The notes under the pieces are model-generated. The model was not told where the DNA came from and ran no database searches. It was given only the letters and a program-made list of their open reading frames with translations. Shown piece by piece: positions 1 through 7,163 of a DNA stretch of 64,000 nucleotides. The stretch covers positions 310,001 through 374,000 of the forward strand of contig NZ_JADLQL010000005.1 in the NCBI RefSeq assembly GCF_015477805.1, in the 5' to 3' direction. The translations under genes and the position numbers were made by a program. Numbering within the stretch: the first letter of the stretch is position 1; every line of letters begins with the position of its first letter. The stretch comes from Nocardia flavorosea (lineage in GTDB: Bacteria > Actinomycetota > Actinomycetes > Mycobacteriales > Mycobacteriaceae).

Positions 1-338
1 GGGAGATCGAGTTCGGCGAGGTCGCCGACGAGCCAGGTGGGGCCGGGATAGTCGGTTTCGGCGGCGGCGATCAGCACCGGGTCCACGTCCACACCCACCA
101 CCGCGTGCCCGGAATCGTGCAGGAATCCGCCCAGCCGGCCGGGCCCGCAGCCCGCGTCGAGCACCCGGCCGCGGCGGCCGAGCATCGCGTCGATGAGCCG
201 AGCTTCCCCGAAGATGTCCTGGCCTTCGGCGACGAGGTCGCGGAAGCGCTGCACGTACCACTGCGAATGCTGCGGGTCGGCGGCGACGAGCTCCTCCCAT
301 TTGCTCGGGACGCGCCCTTCGGGGGTGTGGGCGTTCAT
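1..338 (-). CDS. SAM-dependent methyltransferase (3' end outside window)
   Basis: The first 112 residues are visible and the stop lies beyond the window edge. Residues 59-70 carry the class I methyltransferase motif I (LDAGCGPGRLG), followed by the acidic strand end GVDVDP near residue 84 and a GDLAELDL stretch near residue 106. This is the Rossmann fold that binds S-adenosylmethionine. The ATG at 338 is preceded by AGGAGGAAACCG, an excellent ribosome binding site, so the start is secure. The substrate cannot be told from this part. It is transcribed away from the MarR gene, with a 300-base GC-rich spacer between them. A cytosolic small-molecule methyltransferase is most likely. Confidence 0.85.
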   Translation of the reverse strand, partial: MNAHTPEGRVPSKWEELVAADPQHSQWYVQRFRDLVAEGQDIFGEARLIDAMLGRRGRVLDAGCGPGRLGGFLHDSGHAVVGVDVDPVLIAAAETDYPGPTWLVGDLAELDL

Positions 339-391
339 CGGTTTCCTCCTCGGCTCGGACTCGGCGGTATACACACCGCCACCACACGGTA

Positions 392-512
392 CGGCCCGGC
401 GGAGACTCCACAGCCGCGGCATCCGGCCGGCCACCCGGCCCAGCCCTACCCAGCGCAGCGCGGCCCGGTACGGTACGGCCCGGCGCGGTGCGGCCCGGCA
501 GGTGCGGCCCGG
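392..512. repeat. GC-rich low-complexity spacer with repeated CGGCCCGG
   Basis: The gene-free stretch 339-641 contains five copies of CGGCCCGG, at 392-399, 461-468, 476-483, 491-498 and 505-512. The last four are spaced 14-15 bases apart, so they form an irregular short tandem array. I see no coding signal and no clean hairpin terminator. It may be slippage-prone spacer DNA. Confidence 0.5.
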
Positions 513-641
513 TGCGGCGCGCGCTGTCTTCGACGCCGATATTCCGCCGTATCCGGCGCTGCCGGGCTCGATTTCGGCACCCGTCCCTGGCATAGGCATG
601 GGCGATACCGCGCGTCGCGGGGCTTACGGGCGACGCCGGTG

Positions 642-1031
642 TCAGCTCAGATGTTTACGCAGTACTTCCAGATGAGTCGGTTTGGCGTCGTCGAGCCGGG
701 ACCGTCCGGCCGGGGTGAGTTTCAGGAAGTTGGCGCGCCGGTCGAAATCGCAGGCCGCGCGCTCCAGCAGACCTGCCTTCTCGAGCCGCGTCACCGTACG
801 CGAGAGAGCGCTCTGGCTGAGATACATCTCCGCTTCGATGTCCTTCATCTTGACCTTTTCGGTCTGCTCCGCACCGCAGCGTCCGCCGAGGACCTGCAGG
901 AGTTCGAACTCGCTGAGCCCGAGCTGATGCCGTGCCTGCAGCGCGTTCTCCAGCTCGCAGGACGTGCCGTGGTACAGGCGGAGCGTTTCCGACCACTTCG
1001 CGCAGACATCTTTGTCGGTGTCGTGGTACAT
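642..1031 (-). CDS. MarR-family transcriptional regulator
   Basis: This is a 129-residue winged-helix protein. The helix-turn-helix region lies around residues 60-90 (MKDIEAEMYLSQSALSRTVT, then RLEKAGLLER), which is the MarR recognition helix plus wing. MarR proteins are dimeric repressors that release DNA on binding small aromatic ligands or on cysteine oxidation. It is transcribed divergently from an MFS efflux pump, and the 86-base gap between them contains two short palindromes, one overlapping the pump promoter. The inferred job is repression of the pump and of its own gene. The length is at the short end for the family, but the fold is complete. Confidence 0.9.
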   Translation of the reverse strand: MYHDTDKDVCAKWSETLRLYHGTSCELENALQARHQLGLSEFELLQVLGGRCGAEQTEKVKMKDIEAEMYLSQSALSRTVTRLEKAGLLERAACDFDRRANFLKLTPAGRSRLDDAKPTHLEVLRKHLS

Positions 1032-1059
1032 GACCCGAGATTATCATGTCAAGTCATTA

Positions 1060-1109
1060 AATGCTCGCGCATTACATGCGTTGACATTCAATGTCCGTGC
1101 ATTTAAGTT
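1060..1109 (+). promoter_or_regulatory. MFS promoter with overlapping MarR-type palindromes
   Basis: A -35 TTGACA (1081-1086) and a -10 TAAGTT (1104-1109) are separated by 17 bases. The palindrome GACATT-C-AATGTC (1083-1095) overlaps the -35, and AATGC-N4-GCATT lies at 1060-1073. The expected transcription start, about 7 bases after the -10, falls on the GTG at 1117, which has no Shine-Dalgarno. The pump mRNA may therefore be leaderless. Confidence 0.6.
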
Positions 1110-1116
1110 TGCCGTC

Positions 1117-2562
1117 GTGAACCTGACTGCAACCGCACCGCAGAACCTCACCCCGGCAGAACCGTCCCCCGTATCCACCCCCGGCCGCTGGAGCCCCACA
1201 CTGTGGGCGATCCTGTTCGTCGCCGGCCTCGCCATGTTCCTCGACGCCCTCGACGTCTCCATGGTCGGCGTGGCACTCCCCTCCATCGGCCAGGAACTCG
1301 GCCTCGACACCTCCGCACTGCAGTGGATCGTGAACGGCTACATCCTCGGTTACGGCGGTCTACTACTCCTCGGCGGTCGTGCCGCCGACCTCCTCGGCCG
1401 ACGCCAGGTTTTCCTGACCGCCCTGGTCGTCTTCGGAATCGCCTCCCTGGTGGGCGGGCTCGTGGACGAGGGCTGGCTACTGATCGCCACCCGGATCGTC
1501 AAGGGCGTCGCCGCCGCATTCACCGCCCCGGCCGCACTCTCGATCATCACCACCACGTTCAAGGAAGGACCCGACCGCAACCGCGCGCTGTCGATCTTCG
1601 CGATCTTCGGCGCCACCGGCTACGCCTCCGGGCTCATCGTGTCGGGCCTGCTCACCGGTATCGACTGGCGGCTGACCTTCTACCTGCCCGTAGTCGTGGT
1701 CGCCGCGGTCGTGCTCGCCGCCTACCTGGTGGTTCCGCGCAATACCGAAAAAGAAGAAGGCCGGATCGATTTCGCCGGCGCCGCACTGCTCACCGGCGGC
1801 ACGCTCGCCGCGATCTACACCATCGTCACGGCCCCGGAGACCGGTTTCACCGCCACCGTCATCGCCACCACCATCCTGGCGGTCGGCCTGCTCGGCAGCT
1901 TCTTCGTGGTCGAGAACCGGGTGAGCCATCCGCTGGTGCGCCTGAGCATCTTCAAGGTGAAATCGATCGTGCGGGCGAATCTGGCCGCGCTGGCGATTTT
2001 CGGCTCCTACCTCAGTTTCCAGACCATCGTCTCGTTGTATCTGCAGAACACACTGCACTGGGAGCCGCTGCAGATGGCCCTCGCCATGGCACCCACCGGC
2101 ATCATCGTGGCCGTGCTCTCACCGATCGCGGGCAAACTCATCGACCGCTTCGGCACCACCCCGATGATCCTCGCCGCACTGGCCTCCTTCGTGGCCGGCT
2201 ACGTATGGTTCCTGACCCGCGGCGGCAACCCCGACCCGGCCTACGCCGTCGACTACCTGCCCGCGTTCCTGCTGCTCGGCCTCGGTTTCGCACTGGGCTT
2301 CTCGGCGGTGATGGTGCAGGCCACCGAAGGTATCGCCGATCACGAACAGGGCCTGGCCTCCGGCCTGGTGCAGACCTCGTTCCAGATCGGCGGCGCGGTG
2401 GTGCTGGCCATCGCCACCGGACTGATCAGCGGCGCCACCGCCGACGGTATCGCCGGGTACCGGCCGGGGTTGTACCTGGTCACCGCGGTCGCGGTGATCG
2501 GCCTGGCGGCCTCGGTCGCGGCGGTGCTGAACCGCAAACCAGCCGTCGCCGCGATCGCCTGA
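1117..2562 (+). CDS. MFS multidrug efflux transporter, DHA2 (EmrB/QacA) type
   Basis: This is a 481-residue integral membrane protein with about 14 hydrophobic segments. The first (ILFVAGLAMFLDALDVSMVG) contains the DHA2-type aspartate in helix 1. The loop between helices 2 and 3 reads GGRAADLLGRRQVF, the MFS motif A. DHA2 pumps exchange protons for hydrophobic cations and drugs across the plasma membrane. The GTG at 1117 was chosen because earlier in-frame codons lie inside the divergent promoter and encode no membrane helix. It is probably controlled by the adjacent MarR protein, and a strong hairpin follows at 2611. The substrate is unknown. Confidence 0.88.
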   Translation: MNLTATAPQNLTPAEPSPVSTPGRWSPTLWAILFVAGLAMFLDALDVSMVGVALPSIGQELGLDTSALQWIVNGYILGYGGLLLLGGRAADLLGRRQVFLTALVVFGIASLVGGLVDEGWLLIATRIVKGVAAAFTAPAALSIITTTFKEGPDRNRALSIFAIFGATGYASGLIVSGLLTGIDWRLTFYLPVVVVAAVVLAAYLVVPRNTEKEEGRIDFAGAALLTGGTLAAIYTIVTAPETGFTATVIATTILAVGLLGSFFVVENRVSHPLVRLSIFKVKSIVRANLAALAIFGSYLSFQTIVSLYLQNTLHWEPLQMALAMAPTGIIVAVLSPIAGKLIDRFGTTPMILAALASFVAGYVWFLTRGGNPDPAYAVDYLPAFLLLGLGFALGFSAVMVQATEGIADHEQGLASGLVQTSFQIGGAVVLAIATGLISGATADGIAGYRPGLYLVTAVAVIGLAASVAAVLNRKPAVAAIA

Positions 2563-2610
2563 GAAACGGCCCTCACCGCCTGTGGTCCGTGGTCGCCGCC
2601 CGGATCACCT

Positions 2611-2642
2611 CCGGCCCGCAACCCACCCCGGTTGCGGGCCGG
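2611..2642 (+). terminator. Hairpin terminator after the MFS gene
   Basis: A perfect 13-base stem (CCGGCCCGCAACC with GGTTGCGGGCCGG) closes a 6-base loop 48 bases after the pump stop codon. There is no long T run, as is usual in high-GC actinobacteria. Confidence 0.65.
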
Positions 2643-2958
2643 CTTGTCGACCGGTCGCTGTAGACCGACTACTGCGCGTATCGCTCACCGACGCTCGCGC
2701 AGAACCCGCCGCCGGCACACCGATCGGCGCGCGCGGCAGACCGGGCCGCGGACGCAGCGATCCGGCCCGCAGCGACCGTAGCCGGTTCCCCCGGCGGAGG
2801 CCGGATGGTTGCAGGTCGAGGCGTGCTCGCCGCCTGCACCGAACACGTCCGCGTACTCGGCGTGCGGATGCCGATTCGCCCCCGGCGCGTTCCGGGCGCG
2901 CGCACCTCCACATCCCCACGGTGCACGCAGCTTTCGAGACGTGCACCTCCGGCCCGCC
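2643..2958. other. Gene-free stretch
   Basis: This separates the MFS terminator from the 3' end of the convergent oxyR gene. Reading frames here are arginine-rich on both strands and lack a ribosome binding site or recognisable domain. I see nothing else. Confidence 0.5.
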
Positions 2959-3867
2959 TCAGACCGGCCGCTGAGTGCGGATCACCTCGGCGAGGTAGGC
3001 GTAATCGTCGGCGCGTGCGGTGGATGCCCGGTACACCAGCCCGAGGGTGCGACCGGGGGCAGGCGCGGCGAACCGCACCGTATCCAGGGCCCCGCGGCCG
3101 GTTTCGGCCGCCACCGCCATCTCCGGGATCAAGGTCACCCCGAGTCCGCCGGCCACACACTGCACCACCGTCGACAGCGACGCCGCCCGGGTATCCCCCA
3201 CCGCGCCCGGCCGGACTTCCGCGGAACGGCACAGCTCCAGAGTCTGGGCCCGCAGGCAGTGCCCCTCGTCGAGCAGCAGGATCGGTAGCGTATCCAGCGC
3301 CGACGGTGCGAGATCGGTACGGCCCGCCAGTTCGTGTCCCGCCGGTACGACCAGTACGAAATCCTCCGCATACAGCGGTATCTCCACCACGCCCGGCACC
3401 TCGGCGGGAAGGGCGAGGACCGCGACGTCCAGACTGCCGGCCCGCAACTCGTCGAGGAGGTGGGCGGTTCGGTCCTCGACGATCCGTGGTGTCAGCGCGG
3501 GTAAGCGGCGACGCAGAGTGGGCAGCAGGGCGGGTAGGAGATACGGTGCGACGGTCGGGATGATGCCCATCCGCAGTACACCGCCGAAGGTATCGCCGTT
3601 GGCCGCGGACAGGAATCGGTCGGCCGCGTCCAGGGTCGCGATTGCCTGCGGCAGCAGGCGCCGGCCTGCCTCGGTCACCAGGACCCGCCGGGTGCTTCGT
3701 TCGATCAGCTGCAGCCCGAGGCCGTTTTCCAGCGCGGCAAGGGCCTGCGAGAGAGTGGGTTGACTCACAGCCAAACGCGTGGCGGCCGCGCCGAAATGGC
3801 GGTTTTCGGCGACGGCGACGAAGGCACGCAGCTGTGAGAGGGTCGGCTGATAAGACTGATCGGACAT
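2959..3867 (-). CDS. oxyR: Hydrogen-peroxide-sensing LysR regulator OxyR
   Basis: This 302-residue LysR-type activator has an N-terminal winged helix-turn-helix (about residues 8-65, FGAAATRLAVSQPTLSQALA) and a periplasmic-binding-like sensor domain. Cys204 and Cys213 sit in EGHCLRAQTLELC, matching the spacing of the two redox cysteines of E. coli OxyR (199 and 208) that form the peroxide-induced disulfide. It is divergent from ahpC-ahpD, the classic arrangement in mycobacteria and relatives, where OxyR activates peroxidase genes. Unlike in M. tuberculosis, where the gene is a pseudogene, it appears intact. Repeated CTATCAG boxes lie directly in front of its start codon. Confidence 0.95.
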   Translation of the reverse strand: MSDQSYQPTLSQLRAFVAVAENRHFGAAATRLAVSQPTLSQALAALENGLGLQLIERSTRRVLVTEAGRRLLPQAIATLDAADRFLSAANGDTFGGVLRMGIIPTVAPYLLPALLPTLRRRLPALTPRIVEDRTAHLLDELRAGSLDVAVLALPAEVPGVVEIPLYAEDFVLVVPAGHELAGRTDLAPSALDTLPILLLDEGHCLRAQTLELCRSAEVRPGAVGDTRAASLSTVVQCVAGGLGVTLIPEMAVAAETGRGALDTVRFAAPAPGRTLGLVYRASTARADDYAYLAEVIRTQRPV

Positions 3868-3897
3868 CCCTATCAGTGTAATGCGACCTATCAGTTT
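3868..3897. promoter_or_regulatory. Probable OxyR binding region
   Basis: The heptamer CTATCAG occurs at 3870-3876 and again at 3888-3894, 18 bases apart, between the divergent oxyR and ahpC genes. The spacing of about two helical turns suits a LysR tetramer. This is inferred from position and repetition only. Confidence 0.5.
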
Positions 3898-3987
3898 TGC
3901 CTTTTACGGGTTCGTTGGCAAGATCGAAGCCGAACGCCCACGCGCCGGCCGACCCTGCCGGCCATTCGATACGACAAGGAGTCCGAC

Positions 3988-4575
3988 ATGCCCCTGTTGA
4001 CCATCGGCGACCAGTTCCCCGCCTACGACCTCACCGCGGTGATCGGCGGTGACCTGTCGAAGGTCAACGCCCAGCAGCCCGACGACTACTTCACCCGGGT
4101 CACCAGCAACGACCACGCCGGCAAGTGGCGGATCGTCTTCTTCTGGCCGAAGGATTTCACCTTCGTCTGCCCCACCGAGATCGCCGCCTTCGGCAAGCTG
4201 AACGACGAGTTCGCCGACCGCGACGCCCAGGTGCTCGGCGCCTCGGTGGACAACGAGTTCGTGCACTTCCAGTGGCGGGCCCAGCACGAGGATCTGAAGA
4301 CCCTGCCGTTCCCGATGCTGTCGGACCTCAAGCGTGAACTCGCCACCGCCACCGGCGTTCTCAACGCCGACGGCGTGGCCGACCGCGCCACCTTCATCAT
4401 CGACCCGAACAACGAGATCCAGTTCGTGTCGGTGACCGCCGGTTCCGTGGGCCGCAATGTCGACGAGGTGCTGCGGGTGCTGGATGCGCTGCAGTCCGAC
4501 GAGCTGTGCGCCTGCAACTGGAAGAAGGGCGATCCCACCATCGACGCCGGCGAATTGCTGTCGGCGAGCGTCTGA
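3988..4575 (+). CDS. ahpC: Alkyl hydroperoxide reductase AhpC (peroxiredoxin)
   Basis: This is a 195-residue typical 2-Cys peroxiredoxin. The peroxidatic Cys61 is in FTFVCPTEI, and the C-terminal ELCACNW carries Cys174 and Cys176, the same numbering as the three-cysteine M. tuberculosis AhpC. It reduces hydrogen peroxide, organic peroxides and peroxynitrite in the cytosol. In actinobacteria it is recycled by AhpD rather than by the flavoprotein AhpF, and ahpD follows 16 bases downstream. The start has AAGGAG eight bases upstream. Expression is very probably induced by OxyR from the shared intergenic region. Confidence 0.97.
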   Translation: MPLLTIGDQFPAYDLTAVIGGDLSKVNAQQPDDYFTRVTSNDHAGKWRIVFFWPKDFTFVCPTEIAAFGKLNDEFADRDAQVLGASVDNEFVHFQWRAQHEDLKTLPFPMLSDLKRELATATGVLNADGVADRATFIIDPNNEIQFVSVTAGSVGRNVDEVLRVLDALQSDELCACNWKKGDPTIDAGELLSASV

Positions 4576-4591
4576 GAGACGAGGTAACACC

Positions 4592-5131
4592 ATGAGCATC
4601 GACAATCTGAAGAACTCGCTACCCGAGTACGCCAAGGATCTGAAGCTCAACCTCTCCTCGCTGGCCCGCACCACGGTGCTCAACGAGCAGCAGCTGTGGG
4701 GCACCCTGCTGGCCACCGCGGCGGCCACCCGTTCGGCCACCACGCTGCGCGAGATCGCGGAGGAAGCGGCCGATATCCTGTCCGCCGAGGCGTACAACGC
4801 GGCTCTGGGCGCGGCGTCGATCATGGGTATGAACAATGTGTTCTACCGGGGCCGGGCCTTCCTCGACGGTAAGTACGACGATCTGCGGGCCGGGCTGCGG
4901 ATGCAGATCATCGGTTCGCCGGGCGTGGACAAGAACGATTTCGAACTGTGGTCGTTCGCGGTGTCCTCGATCAACGGTTGCCAACACTGCCTGGAAGCCC
5001 ACGAGCACACGCTGCGGGAGGGCGGTGTCTCGCGCGAGGTGATCTTCGAGGCCCTGCGCGCGGCAGCCATCGTGGCCGGTGTCGGCCAGTCCGTGCAGAC
5101 GAGCGAGGCCCTGGCCACCGCTTCCGTCTGA
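4592..5131 (+). CDS. ahpD: Alkylhydroperoxidase AhpD
   Basis: This 179-residue protein has the AhpD CxxC active site NGCQHCLEAHEH: Cys130 and Cys133, with His132, His137 and Glu118, all at the positions used by the M. tuberculosis enzyme. It passes electrons from the lipoyl-bearing dehydrogenase complex (Lpd/DlaT) to AhpC and has weak peroxidase activity itself. The ATG at 4592 follows a GAGG-type ribosome binding site and lies 16 bases after ahpC, so the two are co-transcribed. A strong hairpin ends the operon. Confidence 0.96.
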   Translation: MSIDNLKNSLPEYAKDLKLNLSSLARTTVLNEQQLWGTLLATAAATRSATTLREIAEEAADILSAEAYNAALGAASIMGMNNVFYRGRAFLDGKYDDLRAGLRMQIIGSPGVDKNDFELWSFAVSSINGCQHCLEAHEHTLREGGVSREVIFEALRAAAIVAGVGQSVQTSEALATASV

Positions 5132-5158
5132 TCCGCCGCCGCGGAGATTTCGTTTCAC

Positions 5159-5201
5159 AGCCCTGTGGGGCCGCCGGATCGGGCGGCCCCACAGGGCTTT
5201 T
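5159..5201 (+). terminator. Rho-independent terminator of ahpCD
   Basis: A perfect 17-base stem (5159-5175 with 5182-5198; the left arm begins AGCCCTGTGG) with a 6-base loop is followed by a short T run. This is the clearest intrinsic terminator in the window. Confidence 0.9.
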
Positions 5202-5269
5202 CAGCAGGGAGTTCGATCCGCCCCATACCCCCACGGAACCGCGCACAGCTGAGCCGACTCCGCGCCCGA

Positions 5270-5345
5270 CGAGCTCCGAGTCCGCCGAGCTCCGAGTCCG
5301 ATCGCACCCCACGTCGGCGAATCCGATCGCACTCCACGTCGGCGA
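5270..5345. repeat. Two adjacent imperfect tandem duplications
   Basis: CGAGCTCCGAGTCCG occurs at 5270-5284 and 5286-5300. A second, 24-base unit starting TCCGATCGCAC occurs at 5297-5320 and 5322-5345 with one mismatch. The surrounding gene-free stretch 5202-5504 shows no coding signal. Confidence 0.7.
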
Positions 5346-5504
5346 GGTCGGCGCCGTTCAACCGGGAACTGAGCGGTACCGCCGAGGATCACCGCGCCCG
5401 CGCCGATGGCAGTCGCCCGCACCGGGCTCGGCCGTGACCCGCCCGATGGAATCGGCGGCGGGATCGCGGCAGTCGCACAGCGGCACCGAGCCCGGCGCCC
5501 CGCG

Positions 5505-5556
5505 CGTCAACCAATCGTTGACGAACGTCCTATCGTCAACCTAAGGTTGACGATAG
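5505..5556. promoter_or_regulatory. Tandem palindromic operators over the monooxygenase promoter
   Basis: Operator 1 is CGTCAAC-N5-GTTGACG (5505-5523). Operator 2 is a perfect 13-base inverted repeat CTATCGTCAACCT-A-AGGTTGACGATAG (5530-5556). Both share the CGTCAACC half-site. A -35 TTGACG (5518-5523) and a -10 TAAGGT (5542-5547) with an 18-base spacer lie within them, so a bound repressor would block the promoter. The symmetry suits a TetR-family dimer, but no TetR gene is adjacent. Confidence 0.7.
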
Positions 5557-5600
5557 CCGGTGTGGTCCACACCCGGCGTAGGACCGATACGGGAGCGGTA

Positions 5601-6803
5601 GTGGTGGCCAGCGAAGCGCCGGATGCGGCGGATACCGAAAAGAAGCGAGTGCTCGTGGTAGGCGCGGGCATCGCCGGACTCGCCGCCGCCCTGCGGCTGC
5701 ACCGGCAGGGCTGGGATGTCGTGCTGGTGGAACGCGCCCCGGCCCGGCGCAGCAGCGGCTATCTGGTGAACCTGCACGGTCCCGGATACGACGCGGCCGA
5801 ACGGCTGGGGCTGGTCCCCGCCTTGGCTCCGCGCGATATCGGCTTCTTCACCTCGATCATGGTCCACGCCGACGGCCGCGAGAAGTTCCGGCTACCGGCC
5901 GCCGTCGCCGAGGCCGCCGTCGGCGACCGGGCGTTGAGCATCTTCCGCGGCGACCTCGAATCGGCGCTGTACGACGCGGTGGCCGGGCACGCCGAGATCC
6001 GGTTCGGCACCACCGTGCACACGGTGACCCAGAACGCCGACGAGGTGGACGCCACGCTCAGCGACGGCACCCATATCCGGGCCGACCTGCTCATCGGCGC
6101 CGACGGCGTGCACTCCCGGATTCGTGAACTCGTATTCGGCCCCGAAACCGGATACCTGGTGGACCTGGGTCATATGGTGGGCGCGTTCCCGCTGGAAGCA
6201 CCCCCGGAACACGTACCGGAAGGGGCCGGAACCACGTTCATCGGCCCCGGCCGCACCGCCGCGGTGATGAACCTGGGCCCGCGGCGGTCCTCGACGTTCT
6301 TCGCCTACCGCTGCGCCGATACCCGAGCCGATCTGGAGCTCGGCGCCGCCGCCGCGCTCACCCGCTCGTTCGGGGATCTCGGTGGCGGGGTCGCCGACGC
6401 CCTGCACCAACTCGAAGCCGACCCGGCCGGCGCCTACTTCGATTCCGTCGGCCAGGTGGTCATGGACCGCTGGAGCGACGGCCGAATCGTCCTGCTGGGC
6501 GACGCCGCCTGGTGTGTCACCGTTTTCGCCGGCTACGGCGCGGCCCTGGCCCTCGACGGCGCCGACCGGCTCGGCTCGGCCCTCGCCGACCACGGCGAGA
6601 ACATCCCCGGCGCACTCGGCACGTGGGAGGCGTCGCTGCGCGGGGAAGTCGGCAAACGGCAAACGCTGGCGCGCCGGGGGATGAGCAGGTTCGCTCCCCC
6701 GACACGCGCCCATGTCCTGGCCGGTGAGCTCATGCTGCGCGCAATCGGACTACCGGGTCTGCGCACTCTGGTCCAGCGATCGATCCAGCGCGCGAACAAC
6801 TGA
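5601..6803 (+). CDS. FAD-dependent monooxygenase (PHBH fold)
   Basis: This is a cytosolic flavoprotein of about 400 residues. The N-terminal dinucleotide-binding fold reads VLVVGAGIAGLAAALRL, the second FAD motif region reads GADGVHSRIRELVFG, and the third (VLLGDAAW) contacts the riboflavin part. Enzymes of this class hydroxylate aromatic or polycyclic substrates, including drugs such as tetracyclines and rifamycins, using NAD(P)H and oxygen. The start is one of two consecutive GTG codons (5601 or 5604) behind GGGAG; 5601 is listed. Two strong operators cover its promoter, so it is tightly repressed, presumably by a distant TetR-type protein. The substrate is unknown. Confidence 0.88.
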   Translation: MVASEAPDAADTEKKRVLVVGAGIAGLAAALRLHRQGWDVVLVERAPARRSSGYLVNLHGPGYDAAERLGLVPALAPRDIGFFTSIMVHADGREKFRLPAAVAEAAVGDRALSIFRGDLESALYDAVAGHAEIRFGTTVHTVTQNADEVDATLSDGTHIRADLLIGADGVHSRIRELVFGPETGYLVDLGHMVGAFPLEAPPEHVPEGAGTTFIGPGRTAAVMNLGPRRSSTFFAYRCADTRADLELGAAAALTRSFGDLGGGVADALHQLEADPAGAYFDSVGQVVMDRWSDGRIVLLGDAAWCVTVFAGYGAALALDGADRLGSALADHGENIPGALGTWEASLRGEVGKRQTLARRGMSRFAPPTRAHVLAGELMLRAIGLPGLRTLVQRSIQRANN

Positions 6804-7163
6804 GGTGCCGGCAGTGTTGTGGGCGGGCATGGGCCCACCTGCACCAGGTTCGGCCCGACCGGCATCGCTCGCTGCACCGATCACCCGCTGCTCGGCCGGG
6901 CCGGGTCTTTTCGAATTCCCGACAGGAAAGTGCACTTCTCTGCCGCACCGGAAACAACGCAGCCGGTCGCAGGAAAAACCATCGGCACCGGGCATGTCCA
7001 GCGTGATCGGCACGGCACCGTCCGCGCAGGAACAGTACGTTCCGCCGGGGCAGTGGGGCGGACAGTAGGACCGCCGGCAACCGATCCGCCGAACAGTGGA
7101 CAGCCGCCGCGCACCGGCCCGGTGCGGAAGCACGGACGGGCCGGTGCGACCTCTGCCGGCGGT
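6804..7163 (-). other. Gene-free stretch with a possible cysteine-rich small ORF
   Basis: No recognised gene lies between the monooxygenase and the peptidase. One minus-strand frame (about 7133 down to 6750, overlapping the monooxygenase end) encodes a cluster of cysteines, CPPHCPGGTYCSC followed by CDRLRCFRCGREVHF, which resembles a paired zinc ribbon. It has no convincing ribosome binding site, and its tail runs antisense through the neighbouring gene. It may be a small zinc-binding protein, a remnant, or chance. Confidence 0.25.

Noticed and set aside
461..512. Regularly spaced CGGCCCGG as a CRISPR array
   Set aside because: The units are 8 bases with 6-7-base spacers, far below CRISPR sizes, and no cas genes are present.
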